From Acidobacteria bacterium Mor1 (GTDB taxonomy: Bacteria > Acidobacteriota > Polarisedimenticolia > Polarisedimenticolales > Polarisedimenticolaceae), in NCBI GenBank assembly GCA_001664505.1, contig CP011806.1:3721385-3785384 (forward strand): a stretch of 64,000 nucleotides of DNA. The letters run 5' to 3'. Of this stretch, positions 17,795 to 26,439 are shown piece after piece; the stretch's first letter is position 1; each line of letters opens with the position of its first letter. The notes under the pieces were generated by a model, which was not told the origin of the DNA, ran no database searches, and worked only from the letters and a program-made list of their open reading frames with translations. The position numbers and the translations under genes were made by a program.

Positions 17795-18892
17795 TCAGAA
17801 AATGAAGTTGCCGGAGTCGATGGACCCGGCGTCCATCAGCTTGATCTCCATGTCGGCGGTGCCGTCTCCGTCGACGTCGATCTGCACGACCACGTCGTTG
17901 GCGACCGCTTCGCCGTCCAGGTTCTCCAGGTCGAAGCGCACTTCGCCGCGGCCGCGGCCGCTGAAGCCTTCCTCGCCGATGAACTTGAACGAACCGTCGG
18001 AGATGTCGGACAGATCGATCTGGTCGTTAAGCCCGAAGTCCATGATCTGGTCGGCCTTCTCGCCGAGTCCGGAATCGCCTACCGCGTCGTAGTCGAACAC
18101 GTCGATTTCGTTCGGGTCGCCGGGGTTGTCCTGCGCACTTCCGAAGAGGGTGTCCGCGCCGGCGCCACCGATGAGGGTGTCGTCGCCCGACTCACCCATC
18201 ATCGTGTCGGCTCCGTTGCCGCCTCTCAGGGTGTCGTTGCCGTCACCACCGATGGCCGAGTCGTCGCCGGAACCGCCTTCGATGAAGTCGTCGGCGCTAC
18301 CGCCACGGATGGTGTCGTTGCCCCGGCCCCCTTCGAGGGCGTCATTGCCGTCGCCACCTTCGATGAAATCGTTGCCGATGCCACCGTCCAGCGTGTCGTC
18401 GCCCTGGCCTCCCTCGAGGGCGTCATCGTCCCCGCCACCTTCGATGAAGTCGTTGCCGGAGCCGCCGTCCAGGGTGTCGTCGCCGGCGCCGCCGTCGAGG
18501 GAATCATCCCCGGCGTTGCCCAGGATGAGGTCGTCACCGGTCCAGCCGCTGACCGTGTCGTGGCCGCTGCCACCTTCGGCGTAGTCGTTCCCCTTACCGC
18601 CGTCGATGTCGTCGCCGCCCTCGCCGCCGATCAGTACATCGTCGCCGCTTCCGCCGCGGATGATGTCGTTGCCGTCCCCTCCGTCGAGGGTCTCGTCGCT
18701 GTCGTCACCGAGCAGGAGATCGTCGTCGGCGCTGCCCTCATCGCGGCCGCTTCCGGCCGAGCCGTCGAGGGGGTCGCTGTCGCGCCCCCAGTCGCTGCCG
18801 CCGGAGGGGGCGGTCCCGGGGCTGGCCACCCCGGTCAGGGATTCGTCGAGGCCAAGTGCCTCGAGCGCATCGTCGTGTTGACTTCTGTCCAT
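17795..18892 (-). CDS. RTX calcium-binding secreted protein, type I substrate
   Basis: A 365-residue acidic protein without an N-terminal signal. Residues 1-55 are a Ser/Gly/Asp-rich leader. Residues about 56-255 hold some twenty nonapeptides of the GGxGxDxLx type (GGDGNDIIR, GGAGDDTLD, GGSGNDFIE), the calcium-binding parallel beta-roll of RTX proteins. Residues 265-365 resemble the serralysin C-terminal secretion region (DVFDYDAVGDSG; ADQIMDFGLNDQIDLSDI) and end DSGNFIF, an apolar tail typical of type I signals. There is no catalytic domain, so it may be structural, adhesive or calcium-sequestering. The ATG at 18892 follows AGGAGTTACGAGA. It heads the five-gene secretion operon. Confidence 0.93.
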   Translation of the reverse strand: MDRSQHDDALEALGLDESLTGVASPGTAPSGGSDWGRDSDPLDGSAGSGRDEGSADDDLLLGDDSDETLDGGDGNDIIRGGSGDDVLIGGEGGDDIDGGKGNDYAEGGSGHDTVSGWTGDDLILGNAGDDSLDGGAGDDTLDGGSGNDFIEGGGDDDALEGGQGDDTLDGGIGNDFIEGGDGNDALEGGRGNDTIRGGSADDFIEGGSGDDSAIGGDGNDTLRGGNGADTMMGESGDDTLIGGAGADTLFGSAQDNPGDPNEIDVFDYDAVGDSGLGEKADQIMDFGLNDQIDLSDISDGSFKFIGEEGFSGRGRGEVRFDLENLDGEAVANDVVVQIDVDGDGTADMEIKLMDAGSIDSGNFIF

Positions 18893-19056
18893 TCTCGTAA
18901 CTCCTGTCGCCGTCCTGTCCGGGGGCGAACGTTCATGAGGGGGTTGTGCCGCAGGCGAGCCGCTGTCGGCCGCCCCGCGTGCAGCGTTGACGTGGGACAG
19001 GTGCCGGGTTCGGGAGACCCGTTACAGAAAAACTCGAATCGAGGGAGATTCTTTGC

Positions 19057-20082
19057 CTAGGGGCAGGCGGCGACTCTCCGGGTTCCGCAGGCCGCGGCGC
19101 TTGCCGGCCGGGCCGCGCCGCTGCTGTCTACGCCGTACGATCCCTCGTCGGCCCCGTTCAACGGCACCACCAGGAAGTATCGCCCGGCGCTGCCGGGAAC
19201 GAAGCTCAGGGTGGTCCCACCGCCGGTCGTGCACGCCGGGGTGCCCACCGGCAGGTGGCTGCCGAAGTCCCCGAGCACGCCTTCATAGACTGCGTAGTCG
19301 CCGTCGCCGGCGATACAGGAAGGGCTCCACTCCAGCACCACCTCGGCACCGATCCCCCGATTTACGGTGAGGGGCGGCCCCGGCTGGCCGGCCCCGCCGG
19401 GCACTTCACCCGCCCCCGCGGGGGTGCTGCTCAGGCGGACGTTGTCGAAGTTGACCTCGATCCCCGGCGCCGCGTTGAGGTTGGCCAGGCGGATGCCGAG
19501 CTGGGCGCCTTCCTGGGGGTGGTTTGCGCCGATGGCCACCTGCACGGTCGAGGTCAGGAACTCCCCTTCCGGCGGCAGCAGCGAGTTCGCGTCGGAATCG
19601 AGGATCTGGCCGCCGGCCAACAGGTCGATGCGGTACTGGGGGAAACCGTCGAATTCGTAGATGTCGTGGGGCGGGTTCGGGTCCGAGGCGATGTTGCCGA
19701 CCTCGATGGTCAGGGTGTAGATCGTGTCGGTCTCAAGGGTCGCGCTCAGGGTCTGCATCATGCCGGATTCGATGCCGGCGACCATGGTCTGGTTGTCCGG
19801 ATCGTCCAGTAGGAAGACCACGCCGACGTTGTCGCCGTGAGGCGCGCCGCCCGGGTAGAGCTGGGTGCCGGTGGGGTCGAGGACGCCGACGGTGCGGTAG
19901 CCGAAATCGATCAGCCCGTATTCGATCCAGCCGGGAGGTGCCGGGGCGTCGGTGTCGAAGGTGCCGGCGGCGATGGCGGGGTCCTCGAAGCTGTGGTTGG
20001 CGACGAAGATGTCGACGGCGGCGGCGGGGAGGGCGGCGAGAGCCGCAAGGAGCATCACACAGAGCCTGGAAACGAGTCGCAA
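19057..20082 (-). CDS. Secreted protein with PEP-like jelly-roll and Cys-rich C-terminal module
   Basis: A 341-residue exported protein. I chose TTG at 20082, because GGGAGGGG lies 5 bases upstream and the next residues (LRLVSRLCVMLLAALAALPA) form a signal peptide ending AAA; ATG at 20055 is an alternative. Residues about 15-220 (FVANHSFEDPAIAAGTFD; NVGVVFLLDD; YTLTIEVGN; VNFDNVRLS) look like a carbohydrate-binding or PEP-CTERM-type beta-sandwich. The last ~100 residues form a module with YEGVLGDFGSH, RYFLVVPLNG and a terminal CP. The same module ends the unrelated propeller protein at 50432-52582. Function unknown; probably surface-associated. It lies upstream of the RTX gene on the same strand but 164 bases away, so co-transcription is uncertain. 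Confidence 0.8.
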   Translation of the reverse strand: MRLVSRLCVMLLAALAALPAAAVDIFVANHSFEDPAIAAGTFDTDAPAPPGWIEYGLIDFGYRTVGVLDPTGTQLYPGGAPHGDNVGVVFLLDDPDNQTMVAGIESGMMQTLSATLETDTIYTLTIEVGNIASDPNPPHDIYEFDGFPQYRIDLLAGGQILDSDANSLLPPEGEFLTSTVQVAIGANHPQEGAQLGIRLANLNAAPGIEVNFDNVRLSSTPAGAGEVPGGAGQPGPPLTVNRGIGAEVVLEWSPSCIAGDGDYAVYEGVLGDFGSHLPVGTPACTTGGGTTLSFVPGSAGRYFLVVPLNGADEGSYGVDSSGAARPASAAACGTRRVAACP

Positions 20083-20210
20083 AATCGCCCCTCCCTGTCC
20101 GACGAAGCCGGATCCGTCGATAAGGTATCGACCTGGCCCGCCCCGCCCCTTCACCGGAGAAGGTCCTGATTTGCCGGGAAGCGTTACGTGAAAACCGAGA
20201 TTGTCTGCGG

Positions 20211-21674
20211 CTACAGGCTGGACCGCAGGCCCTGGCGATCGCTCGACAGCCCCAGGTGGAGCAGCATCGTCTCGAATCGAGCGTCCCCGCGTAGCGGGTC
20301 GAGCTCGCGATAGCCCGGGAGGAAAACCAGGAAGGGGTCCCGATCCTCGGCGGAAAGAGCGAGCCGGCTGACGACCTCCTCGCGATGGCCCAGGGGCGCG
20401 TGGAGGAGCGCCAGCTGCAGGTGAGTCGCGCCGCCGGATCTGGCCGCATCCAGTCGCCACTGACGGTACGCCACCAGGGCATCGGTCGAAGGTGAACTCA
20501 AGAGAGTGTCGATGGTCGCCGGATCCGCTCCCGAGAGACGCATGACCTCTTTCGCGGCGTTCACCGCTTCGCCGGTTCGACCGAGGTGCTCCAGTGCAGG
20601 CACGAGGAACGACCAGGCCGGCAGGAACTCGGGTTCGACCGCCAGCGCCTCGCGGCTCTCCTGAACCGCCTCCTCGAATCTGCCCGCCGCCAGCAGGAAC
20701 CAACCGAGGTCGGCGCGTACGAGATAGGAGGCCGGATCCAGGGCAACCGCATGGCGTGCGGCGTCGACCGCTTCATCCAGTCTTCCGGCTGCCGCCAGCC
20801 AACTTGCCGTGGCCAGCTGGATTCGCGCATGCTCCGGCTGCAGGCTTCGGGCACGTTCAATGGCTTGCCCTGCCCCCTGGATATCCCAGTCGACATGAAG
20901 CCGTACCAGTCCGAGGGAGCAATGGGCCTCGGCCAGATCGTCGTCGAGGGTCAACGCGGCCTGCGCATCGGAGCCTGCTCGCTGTAGTGTCTCGCGCAGA
21001 TCGTCTCGCTGGTGAAACGCCAACCGGATCCGCGTTTCGGCACGAGCCGCCAAAGCAGGCGCGAACTCGGGTTGGGCTTCGAGTACCGCGTCGAAGGCGC
21101 TGAGCGCCCGGGCTAGATCGTCTTTTTCGGCACGTTCCGACAGGAACTGACCGCGTTCCCACGCAGTGCGCGCCTCGTCATCGAGTACCGCCGACTGCGG
21201 GGTGGACTTCAGCCCGGTCGTGGCCGCCAGGGCTATTGCGGCCAGCGCGGCGATACCGGCGATGGCGCGAAGCCACCCGGCCCGTCTTGTCTCGGGCCGG
21301 CGCACGCCGGGAGCGGCAGGCTTCTCGCCGGTGCCTTGCGTGGCCGGGGCCCGAGTCTCGAGGGCCTCTACCGTGGAAAGAAATCGGTAGCCGACGCGGG
21401 GGATGGTCTCGATGAACCGCGGGCTGCGCGCCGAATCCCGCAGCACGGCGCGCAGGCTGGTTACGGCGCTGTTGAGGTTGTTGTCGAAGTCGACCACGGT
21501 CCCATCGGGCCACAGCGTGTCCCGCAGCTCCTCCCGGGTGACCACCTCGCCGGGCTCCCTGGTCAGGGCGACCAGCACCAGGAACGGCTTCTCCTGCATC
21601 CGAACCCGCCGCTCTCCGCGCCACAGTTCCCGGGCGCGGAGATCCAGTCGGTATCGATCGAACTGAAGTTGCAT
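20211..21674 (-). CDS. CadC-type winged-helix membrane regulator with TPRs
   Basis: A 487-residue protein. Residues 1-100 form a Trans_reg_C winged helix of the OmpR/CadC type (FDRYRLDLRARELWRGERRV; LWPDGTVVDFDNNLNSAVTSL; IETIPRVGYRFL). A single membrane helix (WLRAIAGIAALAAIALAA) lies near 140. The rest is periplasmic with at least five TPR-like repeats (LARALSAFDAVLEAQPEFAP; AVALDPASYLVRADLGWFL). No response-regulator receiver domain is present, so it is a one-component membrane-bound transcription factor; the signal is unknown. ATG 21674 follows GGGAGC. It is divergent from the secreted protein at 21878, a possible target through the 200-base gap. Confidence 0.9.
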   Translation of the reverse strand: MQLQFDRYRLDLRARELWRGERRVRMQEKPFLVLVALTREPGEVVTREELRDTLWPDGTVVDFDNNLNSAVTSLRAVLRDSARSPRFIETIPRVGYRFLSTVEALETRAPATQGTGEKPAAPGVRRPETRRAGWLRAIAGIAALAAIALAATTGLKSTPQSAVLDDEARTAWERGQFLSERAEKDDLARALSAFDAVLEAQPEFAPALAARAETRIRLAFHQRDDLRETLQRAGSDAQAALTLDDDLAEAHCSLGLVRLHVDWDIQGAGQAIERARSLQPEHARIQLATASWLAAAGRLDEAVDAARHAVALDPASYLVRADLGWFLLAAGRFEEAVQESREALAVEPEFLPAWSFLVPALEHLGRTGEAVNAAKEVMRLSGADPATIDTLLSSPSTDALVAYRQWRLDAARSGGATHLQLALLHAPLGHREEVVSRLALSAEDRDPFLVFLPGYRELDPLRGDARFETMLLHLGLSSDRQGLRSSL

Positions 21675-21877
21675 CGTTGCTCCCGCTCTACCGATTCACT
21701 CTACCAAGCGGCGTGGACCAAACGGGTCTGAGCACACCGGAGCAGAGCCGGTTCGATCCTCGCAACTCCCGAAGAATGAGCGGCTTACAGTTTGCGATTC
21801 AATTGCGCTCCACTTGCGGCGCGCTCCATGGAGTTCGGCCTGAACCTCCCGCATGCTCCCATGACGGAGGTAACCCG

Positions 21878-22996
21878 ATGCGATGTCCATCCACCCGACC
21901 ACTCTTGATCCTGGCTCTGTTCGTCTGCTTCCTCGCCAAGGTTCCAGCCGAGGCGGCAGACCCTTCGAACGCTCCAGACAACGCAGAAGCTGCAACCGAA
22001 GGGTCGAACCCGCTCGCGGTCTTCGAGCCCTACATCGGGCAGTGGCGGCTCCCGGCGGATTCGCCTTTCCTCGAGGATCATCCGGAGTTCGCCTCTCACG
22101 TTTCCATCGAGTGGGCCTGGGGGCCCCGCCGGCGGGCGGTGCGTAACGTCGAGGGCTTCCCACCCGGCGACCGGGAGGCCGCCATCGTCGAGGGCACTAT
22201 CAGTTGGGACCCGGCGGCGGGGCGCATCGTCTTCCTGCAGAGCCAGACTCGCGATGGCCTGCTGTTCCGCGGCGAATACACCGCCGGCGCCGGCGAACTC
22301 AACCGCACCTACGAAGTCCACTACGCTCCGGATCAGAGTCGCCCGGCCCCGGAGTACCCCGGGAACGTGCGGCGCTTCCGCGAGATCTTTCGGCCTGACG
22401 GCGCCGATGCGCTCAACGTACAGCTCGACATCTACGACTTCGCCGCCGGTGGTTGGAAGCCGTGGGGTCGATACGGCGGCACGTATCGGTTGATGCGTAT
22501 CGCCGGGGACAACCCTGGAAACGCTGCGTTCACCGAAGGACTTGCGCCGCTACCCGAGGAAGCACGAAGGCGACTGGAACAACTGCTCGGCCGCTGGTCG
22601 GTGGAAACCGAGTTCTATGACGCTGCCGGCCAGGTCGCCCGCACGACACATTGGGAGAACCACGGCGAGTGGTTGATTCCCGATCGACTGATCCTGCTGA
22701 CTCACGATGCGCCCGAGCTTCAGACCCTGAGCAAGACCTTCGTGTTCTACGACCCGGTGGAGCAACTCTTCCGCATGCTGGATGTCAATCAGAAGGGGGA
22801 CACCTGGTCGCTGTCGGGCAAGTTGGATAGCCCGGTGATTGTCTCCGAGCCGCGCAAGACCACGGCGGGTACGATGATCGTGCGCTTCACCCACGAAGAC
22901 ATCGATGCGCAGACGTTGCGGGCGATCATGCACTACAGCCTGGACGATGGAGAGACCTGGGTGAAGTCGCAGCGGCAGACGCTGCGCAGGAAGTGA
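21878..22996 (+). CDS. Secreted tandem lipocalin-like (DUF1579-type) protein
   Basis: A 372-residue exported protein with signal MRCPSTRPLLILALFVCFLA and cleavage near AEA. The ATG at 21878 has GGAGG six bases upstream; the longer frame lacks this. Two beta-barrel-like halves begin FEPYIGQWRLPADSPFLED and LEQLLGRWSVETEFYDAAG, each with GxW near the start and repeating strands, as in DUF1579/THAP4-like lipocalin folds. These bind small hydrophobic ligands or act in unknown degradative roles. It lies divergent from the CadC-type regulator. Function is unassigned. Confidence 0.75.
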   Translation: MRCPSTRPLLILALFVCFLAKVPAEAADPSNAPDNAEAATEGSNPLAVFEPYIGQWRLPADSPFLEDHPEFASHVSIEWAWGPRRRAVRNVEGFPPGDREAAIVEGTISWDPAAGRIVFLQSQTRDGLLFRGEYTAGAGELNRTYEVHYAPDQSRPAPEYPGNVRRFREIFRPDGADALNVQLDIYDFAAGGWKPWGRYGGTYRLMRIAGDNPGNAAFTEGLAPLPEEARRRLEQLLGRWSVETEFYDAAGQVARTTHWENHGEWLIPDRLILLTHDAPELQTLSKTFVFYDPVEQLFRMLDVNQKGDTWSLSGKLDSPVIVSEPRKTTAGTMIVRFTHEDIDAQTLRAIMHYSLDDGETWVKSQRQTLRRK

Positions 22997-23064
22997 ACGC
23001 CGTTCAAAAGCGGGGGACATGGGCAACCTGCCGGGAGAGGCGGACATCGGGCTAAGCTTCCCCC

Positions 23065-25371
23065 ATGGCACAACCACGCGAAGCCGGATGGACGTCGACC
23101 GCTTGTCCGCTCTGTAGCCTCAATTGCGGCCTGGAGGTGCGCCCGGAGAACGGGCGGCTGGCCAAGATCCGCGGCGACAAACAGCACCCGCTGTCCGAGG
23201 GATACCTCTGTCAGAAAGCGGCGCGTCTGGACTACTACCAGAACCACGAGCGCCGGTTGCGGCATCCGCTGCGGCGGCGCCCCGACGGCAGCTTCGAGCG
23301 CATCGACTGGGATACGGCGATCAACGAGGTCGCGGCCAGACTGAAGGCTGTGCGGGATGAGCACGGGGGGCACGCCATCGCCTACTACGGCGGCGGCGGC
23401 CAGGGGAACCATCTCGGCGGGGCCTACGCGGTTCCCTTCCGCGCTGCGCTGGAGACACCCTACGTCTACAACGCGCTCGCTCAGGAGAAGACCGGCGACT
23501 TCTGGGTCAACGGCAAGTTGTTCGGGCGGCAGACCTGTCACTTGACCGAGGAGATCCACCACGCCGACTACGCGATCATCCTCGGCGCCAATCCCTGGCA
23601 GGCCCACGGCATCCCCAAGGCTCGCGAGGTGCTGCGCGCCTTCAAGAAAGATCCGAACCGCACGTTGGTAGTCGTCGACCCCCGGCGCACGGTCACCGCC
23701 GAGTACGCCGACATCCATCTGCAGGTGCGCCCGGGAACCGACGCGTTCCTGATGACGGCGATGTTGGGCACGATGATTCAGGAGAGTCTCGAGAACCGCG
23801 CCTTCCTCGACGAGCACACCGTCGGTTTCGACGAGTTGCGGGAACAGCTCCACCACGTTCCCGTCAACGAGTACGCCGAGCGCGCCGGCTGTGACCCCGC
23901 GGTGGTGCGAAAAATCGCCAGCGACTTCGCCCGGGCCAGGGCGGGATGCACCCGCCACGATCTCGGCCTGGAGCAATCGCTCCACAGCACCCTCAACACC
24001 TACCTGGAGAAGCTCCTGGCGTTGATCCCCGGCCACTTCGGCAAGCCGGGCACGATCAACCTGCACACCCAGTTCGCGCCGCTGGTGGGGCATTCCAAGG
24101 AGACGGCGCCGAAGACCCGGGTCACCGGGATGCGACAGATCTCCAAGTTCTATCCGCCCAACGTGCTGCCCAGCGAGATCGACACCGATCACCCGGAGAG
24201 GCTGCGCGCGCTGTTCGTCGACAGTGGCAACCCGCTGCAAACAGCGGCCGACACCCACGCCTGCCGCCGGGCGTTCAAGAAGCTCGACCTGCTGGTGGTG
24301 GTCGACGTCGCCATGACCGAGACCGCCGAGGCCGCCGACTACATCCTGCCGGGGCCGACGCAGCTGGAGAAAACCGAGGCGACCTTCTTTACCCTCTCGT
24401 TCCCGACCAACTACTTTCACGTGCGCCGCCCGGTGCTGAAAGCGCCACAAGGCGACGACACCCTGCCGGAGCCTGAGATCTACCGGCGGTTGTTGGTTGC
24501 TCTCAGCGAGATCCCCGACCGCTTCCCGCTGCTCGAGCGCGCCGCCCGCTGGCATATGAAGCGTCCGTCGCTGGGTATCTTCCCCAAGGCGCTAGGCCTG
24601 ACCATCGCCCGCAACCCGAAGTGGAAGCGCTACGCCGCGACGATCCTCTACGCGACGTTGGGCAAGGCACTCCCCGACCGTGCCGAGAGCGCGGCGGTGC
24701 TGTGGGGCACCTGTCAGTTCTACGCCAAGCGCTATCCCGAACAAGTGCGGCGCACCGGCCTGAGCGGTGGGAGCAGCGCGGCGCTGGGTGAGGCGTTGTT
24801 CCAGCGGATCATGCACACCGACACGGCGATCCCGATCAGTACCCACACCCACGACGAGGTCTGGCAGCTGGTGCTCCACGAGGACGGCAAGATCCACCTG
24901 GCGATCCCCGAGATGCTGACGGAACTCGCGGCCCTTGCTGCCGAGCCGGTCGAGCGGGAAGACGCCGCGAGCTTCCCCTTCATCCTCGCCGCGGGCGAGC
25001 GCCGTGCCTACAACGCCAACCAGATCTATCGCGACCCGGCCTGGCGCAAGAGCGACCGCGACGGCGCGCTGCGCATCCATCCCGAGGATGCCACCAACCT
25101 CGGATTGAGCGACGGCGATCGGGTGCGCTGCGAGTCGGCGGTAGGAGCGGTGGAGGTCGCCATCGAGCGGGACGACGCCATGCGCCCCGGCTGCCTGTCG
25201 CTACCCCACGGCTTCGGCATGCAGTACCCCGATGCCGACGGCCGGCTTCGGCAGAACGGCGCGGCGATCAACGAACTGACCGAATCCCGCCGCTGCGACC
25301 CGTTGGCCCGCACCCCCTGGCACAAGTACGTCCCGGTACGGTTGGCGCGGCTGGGCGGACGGGAGGTCTGA
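23065..25371 (+). CDS. Molybdopterin-bisPGD oxidoreductase catalytic subunit
   Basis: A 768-residue protein of the DMSO-reductase superfamily. CPLCSLNCGL plus YLCQKA gives the four cysteines (C-x2-C-x3-C...C) for an N-terminal [4Fe-4S] cluster. Molybdopterin-binding blocks follow (DYAIILGANPWQAHGIPKA; LVVVDPRRTVTAEYADIHLQ; ALFVDSGNPLQTAADTHACR), and the C-terminal barrel domain contains PDGDRVRCES-like LSDGDRVRCESAVGAVEV. In the region where formate dehydrogenases carry Cys or Sec, this one reads GGGGQGNHLGGAYA, so the metal ligand is unclear. No small FeS or membrane subunit is adjacent, so the electron partner is unknown. The modABC and xdhC genes elsewhere in the window fit molybdenum use. 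There is no Tat signal; it is cytoplasmic. Confidence 0.9.
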   Translation: MAQPREAGWTSTACPLCSLNCGLEVRPENGRLAKIRGDKQHPLSEGYLCQKAARLDYYQNHERRLRHPLRRRPDGSFERIDWDTAINEVAARLKAVRDEHGGHAIAYYGGGGQGNHLGGAYAVPFRAALETPYVYNALAQEKTGDFWVNGKLFGRQTCHLTEEIHHADYAIILGANPWQAHGIPKAREVLRAFKKDPNRTLVVVDPRRTVTAEYADIHLQVRPGTDAFLMTAMLGTMIQESLENRAFLDEHTVGFDELREQLHHVPVNEYAERAGCDPAVVRKIASDFARARAGCTRHDLGLEQSLHSTLNTYLEKLLALIPGHFGKPGTINLHTQFAPLVGHSKETAPKTRVTGMRQISKFYPPNVLPSEIDTDHPERLRALFVDSGNPLQTAADTHACRRAFKKLDLLVVVDVAMTETAEAADYILPGPTQLEKTEATFFTLSFPTNYFHVRRPVLKAPQGDDTLPEPEIYRRLLVALSEIPDRFPLLERAARWHMKRPSLGIFPKALGLTIARNPKWKRYAATILYATLGKALPDRAESAAVLWGTCQFYAKRYPEQVRRTGLSGGSSAALGEALFQRIMHTDTAIPISTHTHDEVWQLVLHEDGKIHLAIPEMLTELAALAAEPVEREDAASFPFILAAGERRAYNANQIYRDPAWRKSDRDGALRIHPEDATNLGLSDGDRVRCESAVGAVEVAIERDDAMRPGCLSLPHGFGMQYPDADGRLRQNGAAINELTESRRCDPLARTPWHKYVPVRLARLGGREV

Positions 25372-25461
25372 TCGCCGGGAAGGGCCGATTCGAAGCGGCC
25401 GTGACGAGGCTCGGGCGTGGTGTATCATCCTCTAAACCGGCCGGATTCTGGGGGACCCTGA

Positions 25462-26430
25462 ATGCGCACCCTTGCCGCTCTGTCACTGATCTTTGTGTTT
25501 GCTTCCAACATCTTGGTCTTCGCGCAAAGTGAGGAAGCGACGGCCACAGTGGGGCTCGAGGTTCGGTTCATGCAACCGACTCAGTTGCCCGGCGATTTCG
25601 CCATCCTGGATCCGGATTCCGACGGTTCTATCGAGGGCGTGGTGCAACGCACCGAGTTCACGGCGGAGTCGTCCCTGGCTCCCTATGTGATCTGGCAGAT
25701 GTCGAACGGATCTGCGGTCAAGGTGCAGTTCTGGGACTACGACGGGACTGCCCGGGCCGAGGCGGTATCCGGCGCTGGGGTCTTGCGAGACATTCTCTAT
25801 CGACCCGACGTGGCGCTCGGCAGCTACGCAGGTACTGCATCGGCGGTGAGTACCGTCGAAGCAGAGACATTCGAAGCGACCTATTCGCAGCCACTGAAGA
25901 TTGTCGACGACAACGGACAGAAGCGCCGCTGGGATTTCGTCGCCGGAATGCGGTATGCCTCGGTCGATCACCGGATGGAAACGAACTACGTGGCGACGAC
26001 GACTACGGAAACGGTGGTATCGACCTCCGAATTTGATGCAATCGGCCTCTTGATCGGCTCGCGAGCCAGCTTCGATTTCGGTCGCCGTTGGGGGGTGCTG
26101 TTGTTCGGAAACGTGGCTCTCCTGAGCGGCGAGATCGACGCGTCACTGCGCCACACCAACAGCGTTGCCGGCCCTGGAAGCCCCGATCTAGATCTGAACG
26201 ACGGCCGGGATCAGATGACGCAAATGGTCGAAGCGGGCGTCCAGATCGAGTGGCGCGCCTGGACCGACTACGACAAGTCCAAGCAAGAGCATCGACTCGC
26301 GCCTCGCGCGGTTTCCGGTCGTTTCGGTTTCGCGATCGCCTCGTGGGATGGCGCGGTTCAACAACTCGGCGAGCCTGCCGGCGATATCCGCTGGGACGGG
26401 TTCTACGCCACCGCGGCCATTGCCTGGTAG
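25462..26430 (+). CDS. Outer-membrane beta-barrel protein, Lpg1974-like
   Basis: A 322-residue protein with signal MRTLAALSLIFVFASNILVF cleaved near FAQ. The body has alternating strands ending in aromatic residues (RRWDFVAGMRYASVDHRMET; GVLLFGNVALLSGEIDAS; MVEAGVQIEWRAWTDYD) and ends in FYATAAIAW, a terminal aromatic typical of outer-membrane barrels. The RWDFVAGMRYASVDHRM segment resembles porin-like Lpg1974 proteins. It converges with lpxR-like gene 10 bases away. Function probably as pore or structural protein. Confidence 0.7.
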   Translation: MRTLAALSLIFVFASNILVFAQSEEATATVGLEVRFMQPTQLPGDFAILDPDSDGSIEGVVQRTEFTAESSLAPYVIWQMSNGSAVKVQFWDYDGTARAEAVSGAGVLRDILYRPDVALGSYAGTASAVSTVEAETFEATYSQPLKIVDDNGQKRRWDFVAGMRYASVDHRMETNYVATTTTETVVSTSEFDAIGLLIGSRASFDFGRRWGVLLFGNVALLSGEIDASLRHTNSVAGPGSPDLDLNDGRDQMTQMVEAGVQIEWRAWTDYDKSKQEHRLAPRAVSGRFGFAIASWDGAVQQLGEPAGDIRWDGFYATAAIAW

Positions 26431-26439
26431 CAATCCTGG

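Noticed and set aside
18126-18584. Repeat-rich plus-strand frame (PPS-type repeats)
   Set aside because: Mirror of the RTX nonapeptide repeats; not a separate protein or CRISPR array.
22933-24555. 540-residue minus-strand open frame
   Set aside because: Antisense to the molybdopterin oxidoreductase, with no family features.
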